From Barrientosiimonas humi (lineage in GTDB: Bacteria; Actinomycetota; Actinomycetes; Actinomycetales; Dermatophilaceae): a stretch of DNA of 64,000 bases. This document shows, piece after piece, positions 7,779 through 16,195 of the stretch. The translations under genes were made by a program, and so were the position numbers. The stretch spans positions 2,821,375 to 2,885,374 of the forward strand of contig NZ_VFOK01000001.1 of assembly GCF_006716095.1 (NCBI RefSeq). The letters run 5' to 3'. The notes beneath the pieces are model-generated. The model was not told the DNA's origin, did no database searches, and saw only the letters and a list, made by a program, of their open reading frames with translations. Each line of letters begins with the position of its first letter. Within the stretch, counting starts at the first letter, position 1.

Positions 7779-9515
7779 TCACGTCACCGAGCGGGTGTCG
7801 TCGGGGTGGCGCACCGTGCGGCCATGGCGGTCGAGCAGGGCCAGCAGCGGCAGGGCTACGCGGCGGCTGGTGCCGAGGTGGGCCCGGGCCTCGCTGGTGG
7901 TGAACGGCTGCGGCAGCTCGGCGAGCCGCTGCGCCGCCTGGTCGTCGGCCCCGGCGAGCAGCACGACCCCCGGCTCGAGCACGAGGAGGAGACCGGCCTT
8001 GTCCGCCGCTGCGGTCGTACGTCGGTCGAGCCCGAGCTCGGGCAGTCGCCCGGCCGCGGGGGCGGCGAACGGGGCGTCGGCCAGCTCCGCCCGCAGCGCC
8101 TCGACCGCGCGCAGCACGGCCGGCGGCACCCCGGCGTCCGCGCGGACGATGCGCCCGTCGCGCACCTGCCACGGGTCGCGCACCAGCGGCGGGACCAGCT
8201 GCGCCGACGGCAGGCCGAGCGCCCGGGCAGCGCCCTCGAGCGTCAGCCCCGGCTCGACCGGACGGTCCCGCTCGTGCGCCTCGCACAGCCCGGTGAGCCG
8301 CGCGGCCTGAGCCGCGGCCCATTCGCGAGGAACCCACCAATCCCCTTGCTGCGCAACGGTTTCGCGACCTTCGGGGAGCGCCAGCCCCAGGCGCAGCAGG
8401 TCCCCCGCGCGCATCGGGCCGTGCCACGCCAGCAGGTCCGAGGCCGTCGGCACCCCCACCCCGCTCAGCTGCTTGCCGCGCTGCGCGGCCGCCCCGCGAC
8501 GTCGCAGCGGCGAGGGCGCCGGGTCGAGCACCTGCGCGCCCCACACCTCGCGACGTCCGGGGTCGCGCAGCAGCACCCGGTCGCCCACGTGCCACGGCAG
8601 CGGGTGCGGCAGCCGGAGCCGCGCGTGCCGCTCCCCCAGCGGCCGCGCGTGCACCTCGAGGTGGGTCGCGCCGACGTGCAGCACCGGCCGTTCGGGCATC
8701 CGGTCGCCGGGACTGCTGAGTGCCACGTCGACCTCGGTCGAGAAGGTGAACGAGCCCGGGGTGACGAGCACGTCGCCCCGGCGCAGACGTACGTCCCCGC
8801 CGGCGCGCACCGCCACGCGGGCTGTGCCAGCCACCTCGGTGCGGTCGGTCTCGAGCGACTGGAGACCGCGCACGCGGACGCGCCGCTCGCCCACCGCCAG
8901 CTCGTCGCCGACCCGGACCGTGCCGGCGGGCAGGGTGCCGGTGACGACGGTGCCGGCGCCGCGGAGGCTGAACACGCGGTCGCACCAGAGCCGGGCGGGC
9001 GCGTCGGGGTCGGGCTCCGGCAGCTCCGCGCACATCGCGGCCAGCGCCTGCTGCAGCGCCGGAATGCCTTCTCGCGTCTGCGAGCTCACGGGCATGACCG
9101 CGGCGGACAGCCCGCGCGCGCCGAGCCGTCGATGCACCTCTTCGACCATCGGCGCGGGGTCGGCCAGGTCGCTGCGCGTGACGGCCACGACCCAGTGCCG
9201 CACGCCGAGCGCGTCGAGCGCCGCCACGTGCTCCTCGGCCTGCGGCATCCACGGGTCGTCGGCAGCCACCACCAGCAGCACCGCAGGCACCGGGCCGACG
9301 CCGGCCAGCATCGTGGTGACGAACCGCTGGTGCCCCGGCACGTCGACGAAGGCGACCTCGCCCACCCCCGGCAGCGTCGTCCAGGCGTAGCCGAGCTCGA
9401 TGGTCAGGCCCCGCTCGCGCTCCTCGTCGAGCCGATCGGGGTCCTGGCCGGTCAGCACCTCGACCAGGCTCGACTTGCCGTGGTCGACGTGCCCCGCGGT
9501 GGCGACGACGTGCAC
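7779..9515 (-). CDS. selB: Selenocysteine-specific translation elongation factor SelB
   Basis: A 578-residue GTPase that carries selenocysteinyl-tRNA to the ribosome at UGA codons marked by an mRNA hairpin. The N-terminal G domain has GHVDHGKSS (G1, residues 8-16), DVPGHQRF (G3) and a TRSDLAD (G4-like) motif, as in EF-Tu. Beta-barrel domains and a winged-helix C-terminal region, used to bind the SECIS hairpin, follow; the length suits bacterial SelB. The GTG start (9513-9515) shares one base with the selA stop, so the two are coupled. Nothing essential appears to be missing. Confidence 0.95.
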   Translation of the reverse strand: MHVVATAGHVDHGKSSLVEVLTGQDPDRLDEERERGLTIELGYAWTTLPGVGEVAFVDVPGHQRFVTTMLAGVGPVPAVLLVVAADDPWMPQAEEHVAALDALGVRHWVVAVTRSDLADPAPMVEEVHRRLGARGLSAAVMPVSSQTREGIPALQQALAAMCAELPEPDPDAPARLWCDRVFSLRGAGTVVTGTLPAGTVRVGDELAVGERRVRVRGLQSLETDRTEVAGTARVAVRAGGDVRLRRGDVLVTPGSFTFSTEVDVALSSPGDRMPERPVLHVGATHLEVHARPLGERHARLRLPHPLPWHVGDRVLLRDPGRREVWGAQVLDPAPSPLRRRGAAAQRGKQLSGVGVPTASDLLAWHGPMRAGDLLRLGLALPEGRETVAQQGDWWVPREWAAAQAARLTGLCEAHERDRPVEPGLTLEGAARALGLPSAQLVPPLVRDPWQVRDGRIVRADAGVPPAVLRAVEALRAELADAPFAAPAAGRLPELGLDRRTTAAADKAGLLLVLEPGVVLLAGADDQAAQRLAELPQPFTTSEARAHLGTSRRVALPLLALLDRHGRTVRHPDDTRSVT

Positions 9516-10903
9516 TAGACCGCACCTGTGCGAGACGTTTTGCCCTCGAGAACCGTTGCAGCAGAGACGATCTCGTGGATCGACGCCACGAGCTGGTCGT
9601 CGTCATCGGGCGCGACCGCGAGCAGGTCGACGAGCGTCTGACCGTCGACCACCCGCGCCACCACGGGCACCGACGCAGCCCTCAGCGCCTCGGCGAACCC
9701 TGCCGGCAGCGCGAGCGCCACGCTCGGCACCGTCACCTCGGGCGCGCCGCCGCCACCCACCGCACCGGTCGTCTCCACGACCCGAACCGTGCCCGGACCG
9801 CCCGCACCCGCATCACCGGCGTCACCGGCGCCCGCGCCCAACCGGCCGGCCAGCGCCACCGCCCGCGACCGCAGCTGTTCCCGCGGGGTCGCGAGCGCCG
9901 CCAGCACCGGCGGCTCGGGGCCGCGCAGCGTGGCCTCGAGCGCGGCGAGGGTGAGCTTGTCGACGCGCATCGCGCGGGCCAGTGGAAAGCGACGCACCCG
10001 CTCGACCAGGTCCGCCCGGCCGAGCAGCAGACCCGCCTGCGGGCCGCCCAGCAGCTTGTCGCCGGAGGCGGTGACCAGCCCCGCGCCTTCCCGGAGCGTG
10101 CTCGCCGCGTCGGGCTCGTCGGGCAGCCGCGGGTGCGGCGCGAGCAGCCCCGACCCGATGTCGGCGACCACCGGCACGGCCGCACCGTCGTGGCGCAGGC
10201 CGGCGAGCTCGCGCACGGGCACCGAGGAGGTGAAGCCGCGCACCACGAAGTTGGACGGGTGCACCTTCAGCACGAACGCGGTGCGCTCGCTCACCGCGGC
10301 GGTGTAGTCGGCGAGCCTCACCCGGTTGGTCGTCCCGACCTCGCGCAGCCGCGCGCCCGTCGACTCCAGCAGCTCGGGGATGCGGAAACCGTCACCGATC
10401 TCGACGAGCTCGCCGCGGGCGACGAGGATCTCGCGGCCGTCGCCCGCGAGGCAGGCGGCGGCCAGCGCGAGCGCCGCAGCGCCGTTGTTGACCACGTGCA
10501 CGGCCTCGGCGTCGGGCACCCGCTCGGCGAGCGCCGCGAGCGCACCCGCGCCGCGCCGGCCTCGCCGGCCGGTCGCCAGGTCAAGCTCGACGTCGGTGGT
10601 GCCGGCGGCGTCGACGACCGCCTCGCGCGCGAGCGCCGACAGCGGCGCGCGCCCGAGGTTGGTGTGCACCACGACGCCGGTGGCGTTGATGACCGGACGC
10701 AACGACGAGGCGTACGTCGGCAGCGCCTCGAGCGCGGCCGGCACCACCTCGTCGGGCGACACCTCGCCCGCGCGGCACCGGTCGAGCACGTCGCGCACCA
10801 CAGTCCGCACCCGGTCGCGGCCGAGCCGTGCGGCGGCCGGCGCGAGGGCCGGGTCGGCCAGCACGGTGTCGGTGCGCGGGGTCGCGCGGCGGGGGTCGGT
10901 CAC
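9515..10903 (-). CDS. selA: L-seryl-tRNA(Sec) selenium transferase SelA
   Basis: A 462-residue PLP enzyme that converts seryl-tRNA(Sec) to selenocysteinyl-tRNA(Sec) using selenophosphate. Family landmarks include INATGVVVHTNLGRAPLS near the N-terminus, VVNNGAAALALAA, GTTNRVRLADY, and the PLP-lysine region SGDKLLGGPQAG. I chose GTG at 10903 because AGGAG lies 4 nt upstream; a longer reading to 10945 adds an Arg-rich stretch without a ribosome site. The gene lies 59 nt downstream of the tRNA-Sec gene on the same strand and overlaps selB by one base, so selC, selA and selB may form one transcript. Confidence 0.95.
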   Translation of the reverse strand: MTDPRRATPRTDTVLADPALAPAAARLGRDRVRTVVRDVLDRCRAGEVSPDEVVPAALEALPTYASSLRPVINATGVVVHTNLGRAPLSALAREAVVDAAGTTDVELDLATGRRGRRGAGALAALAERVPDAEAVHVVNNGAAALALAAACLAGDGREILVARGELVEIGDGFRIPELLESTGARLREVGTTNRVRLADYTAAVSERTAFVLKVHPSNFVVRGFTSSVPVRELAGLRHDGAAVPVVADIGSGLLAPHPRLPDEPDAASTLREGAGLVTASGDKLLGGPQAGLLLGRADLVERVRRFPLARAMRVDKLTLAALEATLRGPEPPVLAALATPREQLRSRAVALAGRLGAGAGDAGDAGAGGPGTVRVVETTGAVGGGGAPEVTVPSVALALPAGFAEALRAASVPVVARVVDGQTLVDLLAVAPDDDDQLVASIHEIVSAATVLEGKTSRTGAV

Positions 10904-10962
10904 GGCGCTCCTGTCAGTGCGCTCCTGCGGTCGAGGTCGCCGCACCAGCGGCCCGGTGCGGG

Positions 10963-11057
10963 TGGCGGAGGCGGACGGGAATCGAACCCGCCTGACCGAG
11001 ATGCTCGATCACCACGGTGTTGAAGACCGGGCCCGTCACCAGACGAGGAACGCCTCC
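10963..11057 (-). tRNA. selC: tRNA-Sec (UCA anticodon)
   Basis: The minus strand shows a long 95-nt tRNA including encoded CCA. The acceptor stem GGAGGCG pairs with CGCCTCC. The anticodon loop is CTTCAAC inside a CGGT/ACCG stem, giving anticodon UCA. There is a long extra arm, and the T loop reads GGGTTCGATTCCC with G as discriminator followed by CCA. The unusual length and UCA anticodon identify the selenocysteine tRNA. An eighth acceptor pair, expected for bacterial tRNA-Sec, is a T/C mismatch in my folding. Confidence 0.95.
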
Positions 11058-11137
11058 ACGCCGAACTCTACGACCCCGCGCGGCGCCCCGGCCGATCCAT
11101 CCCCACGGGTGCCCGGGGAACCGTCGTGGGCGCCCGC

Positions 11138-12130
11138 TCAGCGCACCTCGACCAGGGCGTCGGCCCGCGGCACCAGCTCGCCGACCACCGGATAGCCCGG
11201 CACCTCGCCGACCACGAGCAGTCCGCCCGAGGTCTGGGCGTCGGCGAGCAGCACGAGCTCGTCCTCGCCCACGGCGGAGGTGAGGTGCGGGCGCACCCAG
11301 TCGAGGTTGCGGCGCGACCCGCCGGGGACGAACCCCTCGGCGAGCGCCTCGCGCGCGCCGCCGACGTACGGCACCGCGGACGCGTCGACGACCGCGCTCA
11401 CCCCCGAGGCGCGCACCAGCTTCAGCAGATGTCCGAGAAGCCCGAATCCCGTGATGTCCGTAGCGGTCTCGGCCCCCGCCGCGAGCGCTGCCCGCGACGC
11501 CGCCTGGTTGAGGGTGGTCATCACCTCGACCGCCTCGGGGAACACCTCGCCGGTGGCCTTGTGCCGGTTGTTGAGCACGCCGAGCCCGAGCGGCTTGGTG
11601 AGCGTGAGCGGCAGGCCGGCGCGCCCGGTGTCGTTGCGCAGCAGCCGCTGCGGGTCGGCGAGGCCGGTGACCGCGACGCCGTACTTCGGCTCGGGGTCGT
11701 CGATCGAGTGCCCGCCGGCCAGGTGCGCCCCGGCCTCCTCGAACGCGGCGGCTCCCCCGCGCAGCACCTCGGCCGCGAGCTCGAACGGCACCCGATCGCG
11801 CGGCCAGGCAAGCAGATTCACGCCGACCAGCGGCTCGCCGCCCATCGCCCAGACGTCGGACATCGCGTTGGTCGCGGCGATCCGGCCGAACGTGAAGGGG
11901 TCGTCGACGACCGGCGTGAAGAAGTCGGCCGTCGCGATGACCGCCCGGCCGCCCTCGATGCGCACGGCGGCCGCGTCGTCGCCGCTGTCGATGCCGACGA
12001 GCAGGTCGCCGCCGGCCCGCGAGGTCGGCAGGTCACCGAGCACCCGCTCCAGCTCCCCCGGCGGCACCTTGCACGCGCAGCCGCCGCCGGCGGCCAGCTG
12101 GGTCAGACGTACGGCGTCGGTCGCGGTCAT
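11138..12130 (-). CDS. selD: Selenide, water dikinase (selenophosphate synthase) SelD
   Basis: A 330-residue enzyme that makes selenophosphate, the selenium donor for SelA, from selenide and ATP. The N-terminal active-site motif reads GGCACK, so the catalytic position is ordinary cysteine rather than selenocysteine. Other landmarks are GIDSGDDAAAV, the glycine-rich TNAMSDVWAMGG, AGGHSIDDPEPKYG and TDITGFGLLGH, all typical of SelD. It starts 10 nt after the lysyl-tRNA synthetase stop on the same strand, so it is probably co-transcribed with that gene. It lies about 80 bp upstream of the tRNA-Sec gene. Confidence 0.95.
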   Translation of the reverse strand: MTATDAVRLTQLAAGGGCACKVPPGELERVLGDLPTSRAGGDLLVGIDSGDDAAAVRIEGGRAVIATADFFTPVVDDPFTFGRIAATNAMSDVWAMGGEPLVGVNLLAWPRDRVPFELAAEVLRGGAAAFEEAGAHLAGGHSIDDPEPKYGVAVTGLADPQRLLRNDTGRAGLPLTLTKPLGLGVLNNRHKATGEVFPEAVEVMTTLNQAASRAALAAGAETATDITGFGLLGHLLKLVRASGVSAVVDASAVPYVGGAREALAEGFVPGGSRRNLDWVRPHLTSAVGEDELVLLADAQTSGGLLVVGEVPGYPVVGELVPRADALVEVR

Positions 12131-12140
12131 GCGACCCAGA

Positions 12141-13949
12141 CTAGGCAGCGAGCAGCGCGCGCAGCCGCTCCGGCCCGATCGCCAGCAGCAGCGTGGGCAG
12201 CCGCGGGCCGGCGTCGCGCCCGATCAGCAGCTGGTAGAGCAGCCGGAAGAACTCGCGCTGCGCCTGGCCGAGCGCCGCGGCGGTCTCGGGGTCGGCCTTG
12301 CGGTCGGGGCGGAAGTCGGCGCTCTTGCCCTGCATCACCTTGGGCACGCCGTAGACCTGGTGGGTCAGCCCGTCGATGCTCCAGTCGGCGTCGATCGCGC
12401 CGAGCTCGGCCCCGTCGCCGTCGAGCAGCAGGTCGAGGCTGCGTCGCTCGTCGGCCGAAAGCCGTTGCAGCGCCTCATGATCCGGCTGCTCGCGCACGAT
12501 GGTGCGGTCTTCGGCCGGCACCTGCTCGGCGACCCACTGGCTGGCGCGGTCGAGCCGCGGCCGCAGCACGTCGAGCCCGGTCACCCGCTGCTCGGGGTCG
12601 AGCGCCGACAGGATGCGCAGCGTCTGGTCGTCGTCGCCGGTGGTGATGTCGACGACCGACGCGATCGTGCGGTACGCCAGCGGCACCGGCGTCTGGGGCA
12701 GCTCACCGGCGGCCGTCGTGCGGGCCCGCGCGAGCACCGCCACGTCGCCGGCCTGCGCCTTGCCGGCGGCGACCTTGCGCGCCAGCCCGTCCCACTCGTC
12801 GTAGGTGCGCTGGATCTCCGCGTCGAGCGCGACGTCGAACGCCTGGTTCGGCCGCTTACGGGCGTACAGCCAGCGCAGCACCGACGGCTCGAGGTAGCGC
12901 AGCGCCTGCGCGGGCGTGGGCACACCGCCCTTGGACGAGGACATCTTGGCCATGCCGCGGATGCCGACGAAGGCGTACATCGGGCCGAGGGGGCGATCCC
13001 ACCCGAACAGCGGCGCCAGCTCCAGCCCGACAGCGAACGAGGACCCGGGCGACTGGTGGTCGACGCCGGACGGCTCGAACACGACCCGCTCGTAGGCCCA
13101 GCGCATCGGCCAGTCGACCTTCCAGACCAGCTTGCCGCGGCGGAAGTCGCGCAGCACGACCCGCTCGGTGTGGCCGCAGCGGCAGGTGTAGGTCAGCTCG
13201 GTGGTGGCGTCGTCGTAGTCGGTGACCGTGGTGAAGTCGGTGCCGCAGACGGTGCAGTAGGGCTTGTAGGGGTAGTAGTCGCCCGCCCCGGACCCGTCGT
13301 CCTCGCTCGCGGCGCCCGACCCCTCGGCGGCCTCGGCCGCGGCGAGCGCGTCGTCCTCGCTGAGCTCGCCCTGCTGCGGCTGCTCCTTCTGCTGGGCGGC
13401 GCGCGCGAGCGTGCGGTACTGGTCGAGCACCTTGTCGATGTCGGTGCGGTGCCCCATCGCGAACAGGATCTGCTCGGTGTAGGCGCCGGCGAGATACATC
13501 TCGGTCTGGCTGATCCCGCGGTAGTCGACGCCGAGCTCGGCGAGCGCGCCCTCCAGCTCGGAGCGGTAGTGCGCGGCCCACGACTCGTGCGGCGAGCCGG
13601 CCGGCGGCGGGACGGAGGTCAGCGGCTTGCCGATGTGCTCGGCCCACGACTCGTCGACGCCCTCGACGTTCGGCACCTTGCGGAACCGGTCGAAGTCGTC
13701 CCAGCTGATGATGTGCTCGGCCTCGATGCCGCGGCGGCGGATCTCGTCGCGCACCAGGTGCGGCACCATCACCTCGCGCAGGTTGCCGAGGTGGATGGGG
13801 CCGGAGGGCGAGATGCCCGAGGCGCACACGACGGGGGTGTCCCGCCGCTTCGCCTCGGCCACGACCTCGTCGGCGAGGCGGGACACCCAGTCGTCAAGCT
13901 GCTCGGTCACGAGCGCCGATTCTACGGGCCCGGCGAGGGCGTACGTCAT
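12141..13949 (-). CDS. lysS: Lysyl-tRNA synthetase, class I
   Basis: A 602-residue class I (archaeal-type) lysyl-tRNA synthetase. The signature motifs are SGPIHLGN (HIGH-like, about residues 49-56) and KMSSSKG (KMSKS, about 333-339). A zinc-binding pair CTVCG...CRCGH lies between them. Most bacteria use the unrelated class II enzyme; class I is found in archaea and scattered bacteria, including some actinomycetes. An acidic, low-complexity insertion (about residues 190-225, QQGELSEDDALAA...DDGSGAGD) precedes the zinc region. ATG at 13949 and GTG at 13910 are both possible starts. selD follows after 10 nt. Confidence 0.92.
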   Translation of the reverse strand: MTYALAGPVESALVTEQLDDWVSRLADEVVAEAKRRDTPVVCASGISPSGPIHLGNLREVMVPHLVRDEIRRRGIEAEHIISWDDFDRFRKVPNVEGVDESWAEHIGKPLTSVPPPAGSPHESWAAHYRSELEGALAELGVDYRGISQTEMYLAGAYTEQILFAMGHRTDIDKVLDQYRTLARAAQQKEQPQQGELSEDDALAAAEAAEGSGAASEDDGSGAGDYYPYKPYCTVCGTDFTTVTDYDDATTELTYTCRCGHTERVVLRDFRRGKLVWKVDWPMRWAYERVVFEPSGVDHQSPGSSFAVGLELAPLFGWDRPLGPMYAFVGIRGMAKMSSSKGGVPTPAQALRYLEPSVLRWLYARKRPNQAFDVALDAEIQRTYDEWDGLARKVAAGKAQAGDVAVLARARTTAAGELPQTPVPLAYRTIASVVDITTGDDDQTLRILSALDPEQRVTGLDVLRPRLDRASQWVAEQVPAEDRTIVREQPDHEALQRLSADERRSLDLLLDGDGAELGAIDADWSIDGLTHQVYGVPKVMQGKSADFRPDRKADPETAAALGQAQREFFRLLYQLLIGRDAGPRLPTLLLAIGPERLRALLAA

Positions 13950-13957
13950 CGCGCGCC

Positions 13958-13987
13958 GCGCGCCCCACGGTCACCCGTGGGACGCGC
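13958..13987 (-). terminator. Hairpin after the choice-of-anchor gene
   Basis: Inverted repeat GCGCG-C-CCCACGG / CCGTGGG-A-CGCGC with a 4-nt loop and one mismatch, just past the stop of the secreted repeat protein (14011). No U-run follows, as is common for actinobacterial terminators. It also lies directly before the lysS start, so it could limit read-through into that gene. Confidence 0.45.
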
Positions 13988-14010
13988 GGCAAAGACCCGC
14001 GAGGGTCGGG

Positions 14011-15276
14011 TCACACGACGTAGCTGCGGGCCTGGGCCACCTCGACGAGCGACCCGGTGGGCAGCGCACCGAACAGCTTCTCCAGCTTCACCTCGATCAT
14101 CGTCACGGTGAGGCCGGTGCTGGTGCGCACGACCTTGTGCAGGGTCACCGTGGCGACCCCGGGGATGCGCACGACCGTGTTGGGGGCGACCGCGCCGTTG
14201 ATGACCGGCACCCCGGCCACCCGCAGGTTGGCGACCGTCGAGCCGTCGGTGCTCACCGGGGCGGCACCCGGCGCCGACCGCGTGGTCGTCGCGCTGGCCG
14301 TCACCGCGTCGGCGGTGATGAGCCCGCCGAGCAGCGACAGGTCGGTCACCTTGGTCACGACGCTGCTGCGCAGCGAGCTGCCGACGGTGCCGCTGGTGTC
14401 GGTGCGGGTGACGCCGGCCGTGAGCACGCCCGGCTGCGACAGCGAGGCCGCCGAGGCGCTCGCCGTCCCGCCCAGGCACGGCACGGTCATGTACGACAGC
14501 GGCCCGTTCTTCACGGTGCCGTCGGCGAGCGTGCTGCGCGCCGCGAAGCCCGCGCCGCCGAGCTGGCCGGCGGGCGAGGCCTTCGCCGCCACCCCCGCGT
14601 GACCGACGATGATCCGCGTGCCGATCGGCAGGCCCAGCGGGTTGCTGGTCGTGATGTAGACCGACAGCACGCGGGTCGTGGCGCCGCCCGCCCAGGCGCT
14701 GGCCTGCCGCGACTGCTCGTTGACCACGACCTTGCCGATGACCGTGCTGCCCGACCTCAGCGCGAGCGTGGTGTTGGGCGCCGGGTTGGCCGCGACGGCC
14801 ACGCCGCTCACCCGCAGGCCCGCGAGCGAGACCGACTGGCGGTTGGTCGTGACGCCGGTCGAGCTGATCGTGGTGGCGGCGGTCGACCTCAGCGTCGACC
14901 CGGTGATCAGCCCGCCGAGCAGGTTCACGCTGGCCGTCGTGCTGTCGGCCTGCGCGGTCTTGGCGGTGGTCGTCTGCGACGAGCGCACCGAGGTGCTGAC
15001 GGCACCGACCTGCCCGACGACCGGGACGGTGACGGTGGCCGCCGAGTTGGTGCGGGTGAGCGGCGTCGCGCGGGTGCAGCCGAGCGTCGAGTACGACGTC
15101 GGCCCGGAACGGACCGACGCCAGGTTGGACAGCACATAGCTGCCGTAACCGGTACCGCTCGCGATGACGTCGGTCAGCTTGGGGGTGACGGCCGCGGCGC
15201 GTGCGGCGCCGAGGGTGGACGGGGCGAAGAACGCCAGCACCGCGATGAGGACGAGCGTCCAGGGTGTGCGTCTCAT
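14011..15276 (-). CDS. Secreted duplicated-domain protein (choice-of-anchor P type)
   Basis: A 421-residue exported protein. The ATG at 15276 has GGAG 8 nt upstream and opens a signal peptide (MRRTPWTLVLIAVLAFFAPS, cleavage near AARAAA). The mature part is Thr/Ser/Ala/Val-rich and beta-like, with an obvious internal duplication. Each half has a segment ending in Cys, then a Thr-rich stretch, LLGGLIT, a V..L.V.GV. motif, then PNT and a V.....V phrase. This matches my memory of the actinobacterial choice-of-anchor P family of cell-surface proteins. No sortase motif or lipobox is visible. Surface function unknown. Confidence 0.75.
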   Translation of the reverse strand: MRRTPWTLVLIAVLAFFAPSTLGAARAAAVTPKLTDVIASGTGYGSYVLSNLASVRSGPTSYSTLGCTRATPLTRTNSAATVTVPVVGQVGAVSTSVRSSQTTTAKTAQADSTTASVNLLGGLITGSTLRSTAATTISSTGVTTNRQSVSLAGLRVSGVAVAANPAPNTTLALRSGSTVIGKVVVNEQSRQASAWAGGATTRVLSVYITTSNPLGLPIGTRIIVGHAGVAAKASPAGQLGGAGFAARSTLADGTVKNGPLSYMTVPCLGGTASASAASLSQPGVLTAGVTRTDTSGTVGSSLRSSVVTKVTDLSLLGGLITADAVTASATTTRSAPGAAPVSTDGSTVANLRVAGVPVINGAVAPNTVVRIPGVATVTLHKVVRTSTGLTVTMIEVKLEKLFGALPTGSLVEVAQARSYVV

Positions 15277-15384
15277 GGTGGACTCCAGAGGGGGTGAGAA
15301 CCACTGCGCCAGGCGCATCGCTGCGACTGTGCGCAGGCGGGTCAGCTAGGCCCGTGGCCGCAGCGTAGAGCCGGCGAGACCCCC

Positions 15385-15402
15385 TCCGGCGGCTTCGCCG
15401 GA
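15385..15402 (-). terminator. Short GC hairpin downstream of the small membrane gene
   Basis: A perfect 7-bp stem TCCGGCG/CGCCGGA with a GCTT loop lies about 80 bp beyond the stop of the small membrane gene at 15483. Position and shape suit a terminator; there is no strong U-run on the minus strand. Confidence 0.4.
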
Positions 15403-15482
15403 CGAATTCTTGGCGCGGTCGCGCGGTCGCGGCCGGCCGGCGTCACCGGAGGGTACGTCCACCCTCCCGCGGGCTGGGCGAC

Positions 15483-15695
15483 TCACCCGTCGAGCAGCGC
15501 GAGACCCACCAGCGACAGCAGCCCGCCCACGGCGAGCAGCGCGAGCAGCAGGCCCCGCCAGGGGCGTACCCGCCCGGTCTGCGCTGCCCGCAGCAGCGGC
15601 ACCGGCGCGACCAGCACGAGCAACGCACCCACGACCAGCAAGACGGCCCCCATCCCCCGCGACCCCTCCGCCACGTTCTCCCCCGGACGGCGCAC
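15483..15695 (-). CDS. Small two-helix membrane protein
   Basis: A 70-residue frame, or 56 residues from an internal ATG at 15653. It forms two clear hydrophobic helices (GAVLLVVGALLVLVAPVPLL and LLLALLAVGGLLSLVGLALL) separated by a basic loop, QTGRVRPWRG. The basic residues lie between the helices, so that loop is probably cytoplasmic. No family recognised. It shares strand with the DUF3592 genes upstream but is separated by about 70 bp. Confidence 0.5.
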   Translation of the reverse strand: MRRPGENVAEGSRGMGAVLLVVGALLVLVAPVPLLRAAQTGRVRPWRGLLLALLAVGGLLSLVGLALLDG

Positions 15696-15766
15696 GCTAA
15701 CCCGCGGCGGGCGGTCGTGAACGCTGTTCGCCGACCTCGTTCAGCTCCTCCCTGCGGGTGAAAGAA

Positions 15767-16195
15767 TCAGCGGGTCAGCAGCAGCCAGAGGCCGAGCCCG
15801 AGCAGGGCGACCCCGCCCACCGCGAACACCGCCCCGCCCCAGAAGATCGCCCCCACCGCCACCGTCGGGGCGTAGGTGCGCGAGCGGCGCGGGTCGGTCG
15901 GGTCGACCTCGATGTCGATCGGGTCGCCCGCGGCCAGCGACTGGTTGGTCGCCAGGGCGTCGCGGCCCTCGTGCTCGACCCCGGCCGCGTCGCGGTAGCG
16001 ATAGGTCACCGTGGGGAGCCGCTTGGCCCGGCCGGGCCGCTCGGGGTCCTCCTCCTGGGCCAGCGCCAGCACCAGCCCGGTGACGCGCGGCCACCGCTCG
16101 CGGGCGCGGTAGGGCGCCGTGCGGCGCGCCGCGGCCGTCCCCATCCCGGCCCACCCCAGGCCGAAGAGGATCAGCAGCACGGCGACGACGGTCAT
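15767..16195 (-). CDS. DUF3592 membrane protein (second of an adjacent pair)
   Basis: A 142-residue protein with an N-terminal membrane helix (VVAVLLILFGLGWAGMG), a central beta-rich domain with PTVTYRYRDAAGVEHEG and IDIEVDPTDPRRSRTY, and a C-terminal helix (GGAVFAVGGVALLGLGLWLLL). The layout TM - beta domain with D-P-x-D-P - TM is the DUF3592 pattern; function unknown. Its ATG overlaps the stop of the preceding DUF3592 gene (ATGA). The two share architecture but little sequence, so they look like an old tandem duplication. Confidence 0.75.
   Translation of the reverse strand: MTVVAVLLILFGLGWAGMGTAAARRTAPYRARERWPRVTGLVLALAQEEDPERPGRAKRLPTVTYRYRDAAGVEHEGRDALATNQSLAAGDPIDIEVDPTDPRRSRTYAPTVAVGAIFWGGAVFAVGGVALLGLGLWLLLTR

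Noticed and set aside
11138-12130. SelD as a selenoprotein
   Set aside because: The active-site motif GGCACK is coded with ordinary Cys codons; no in-frame UGA is present.
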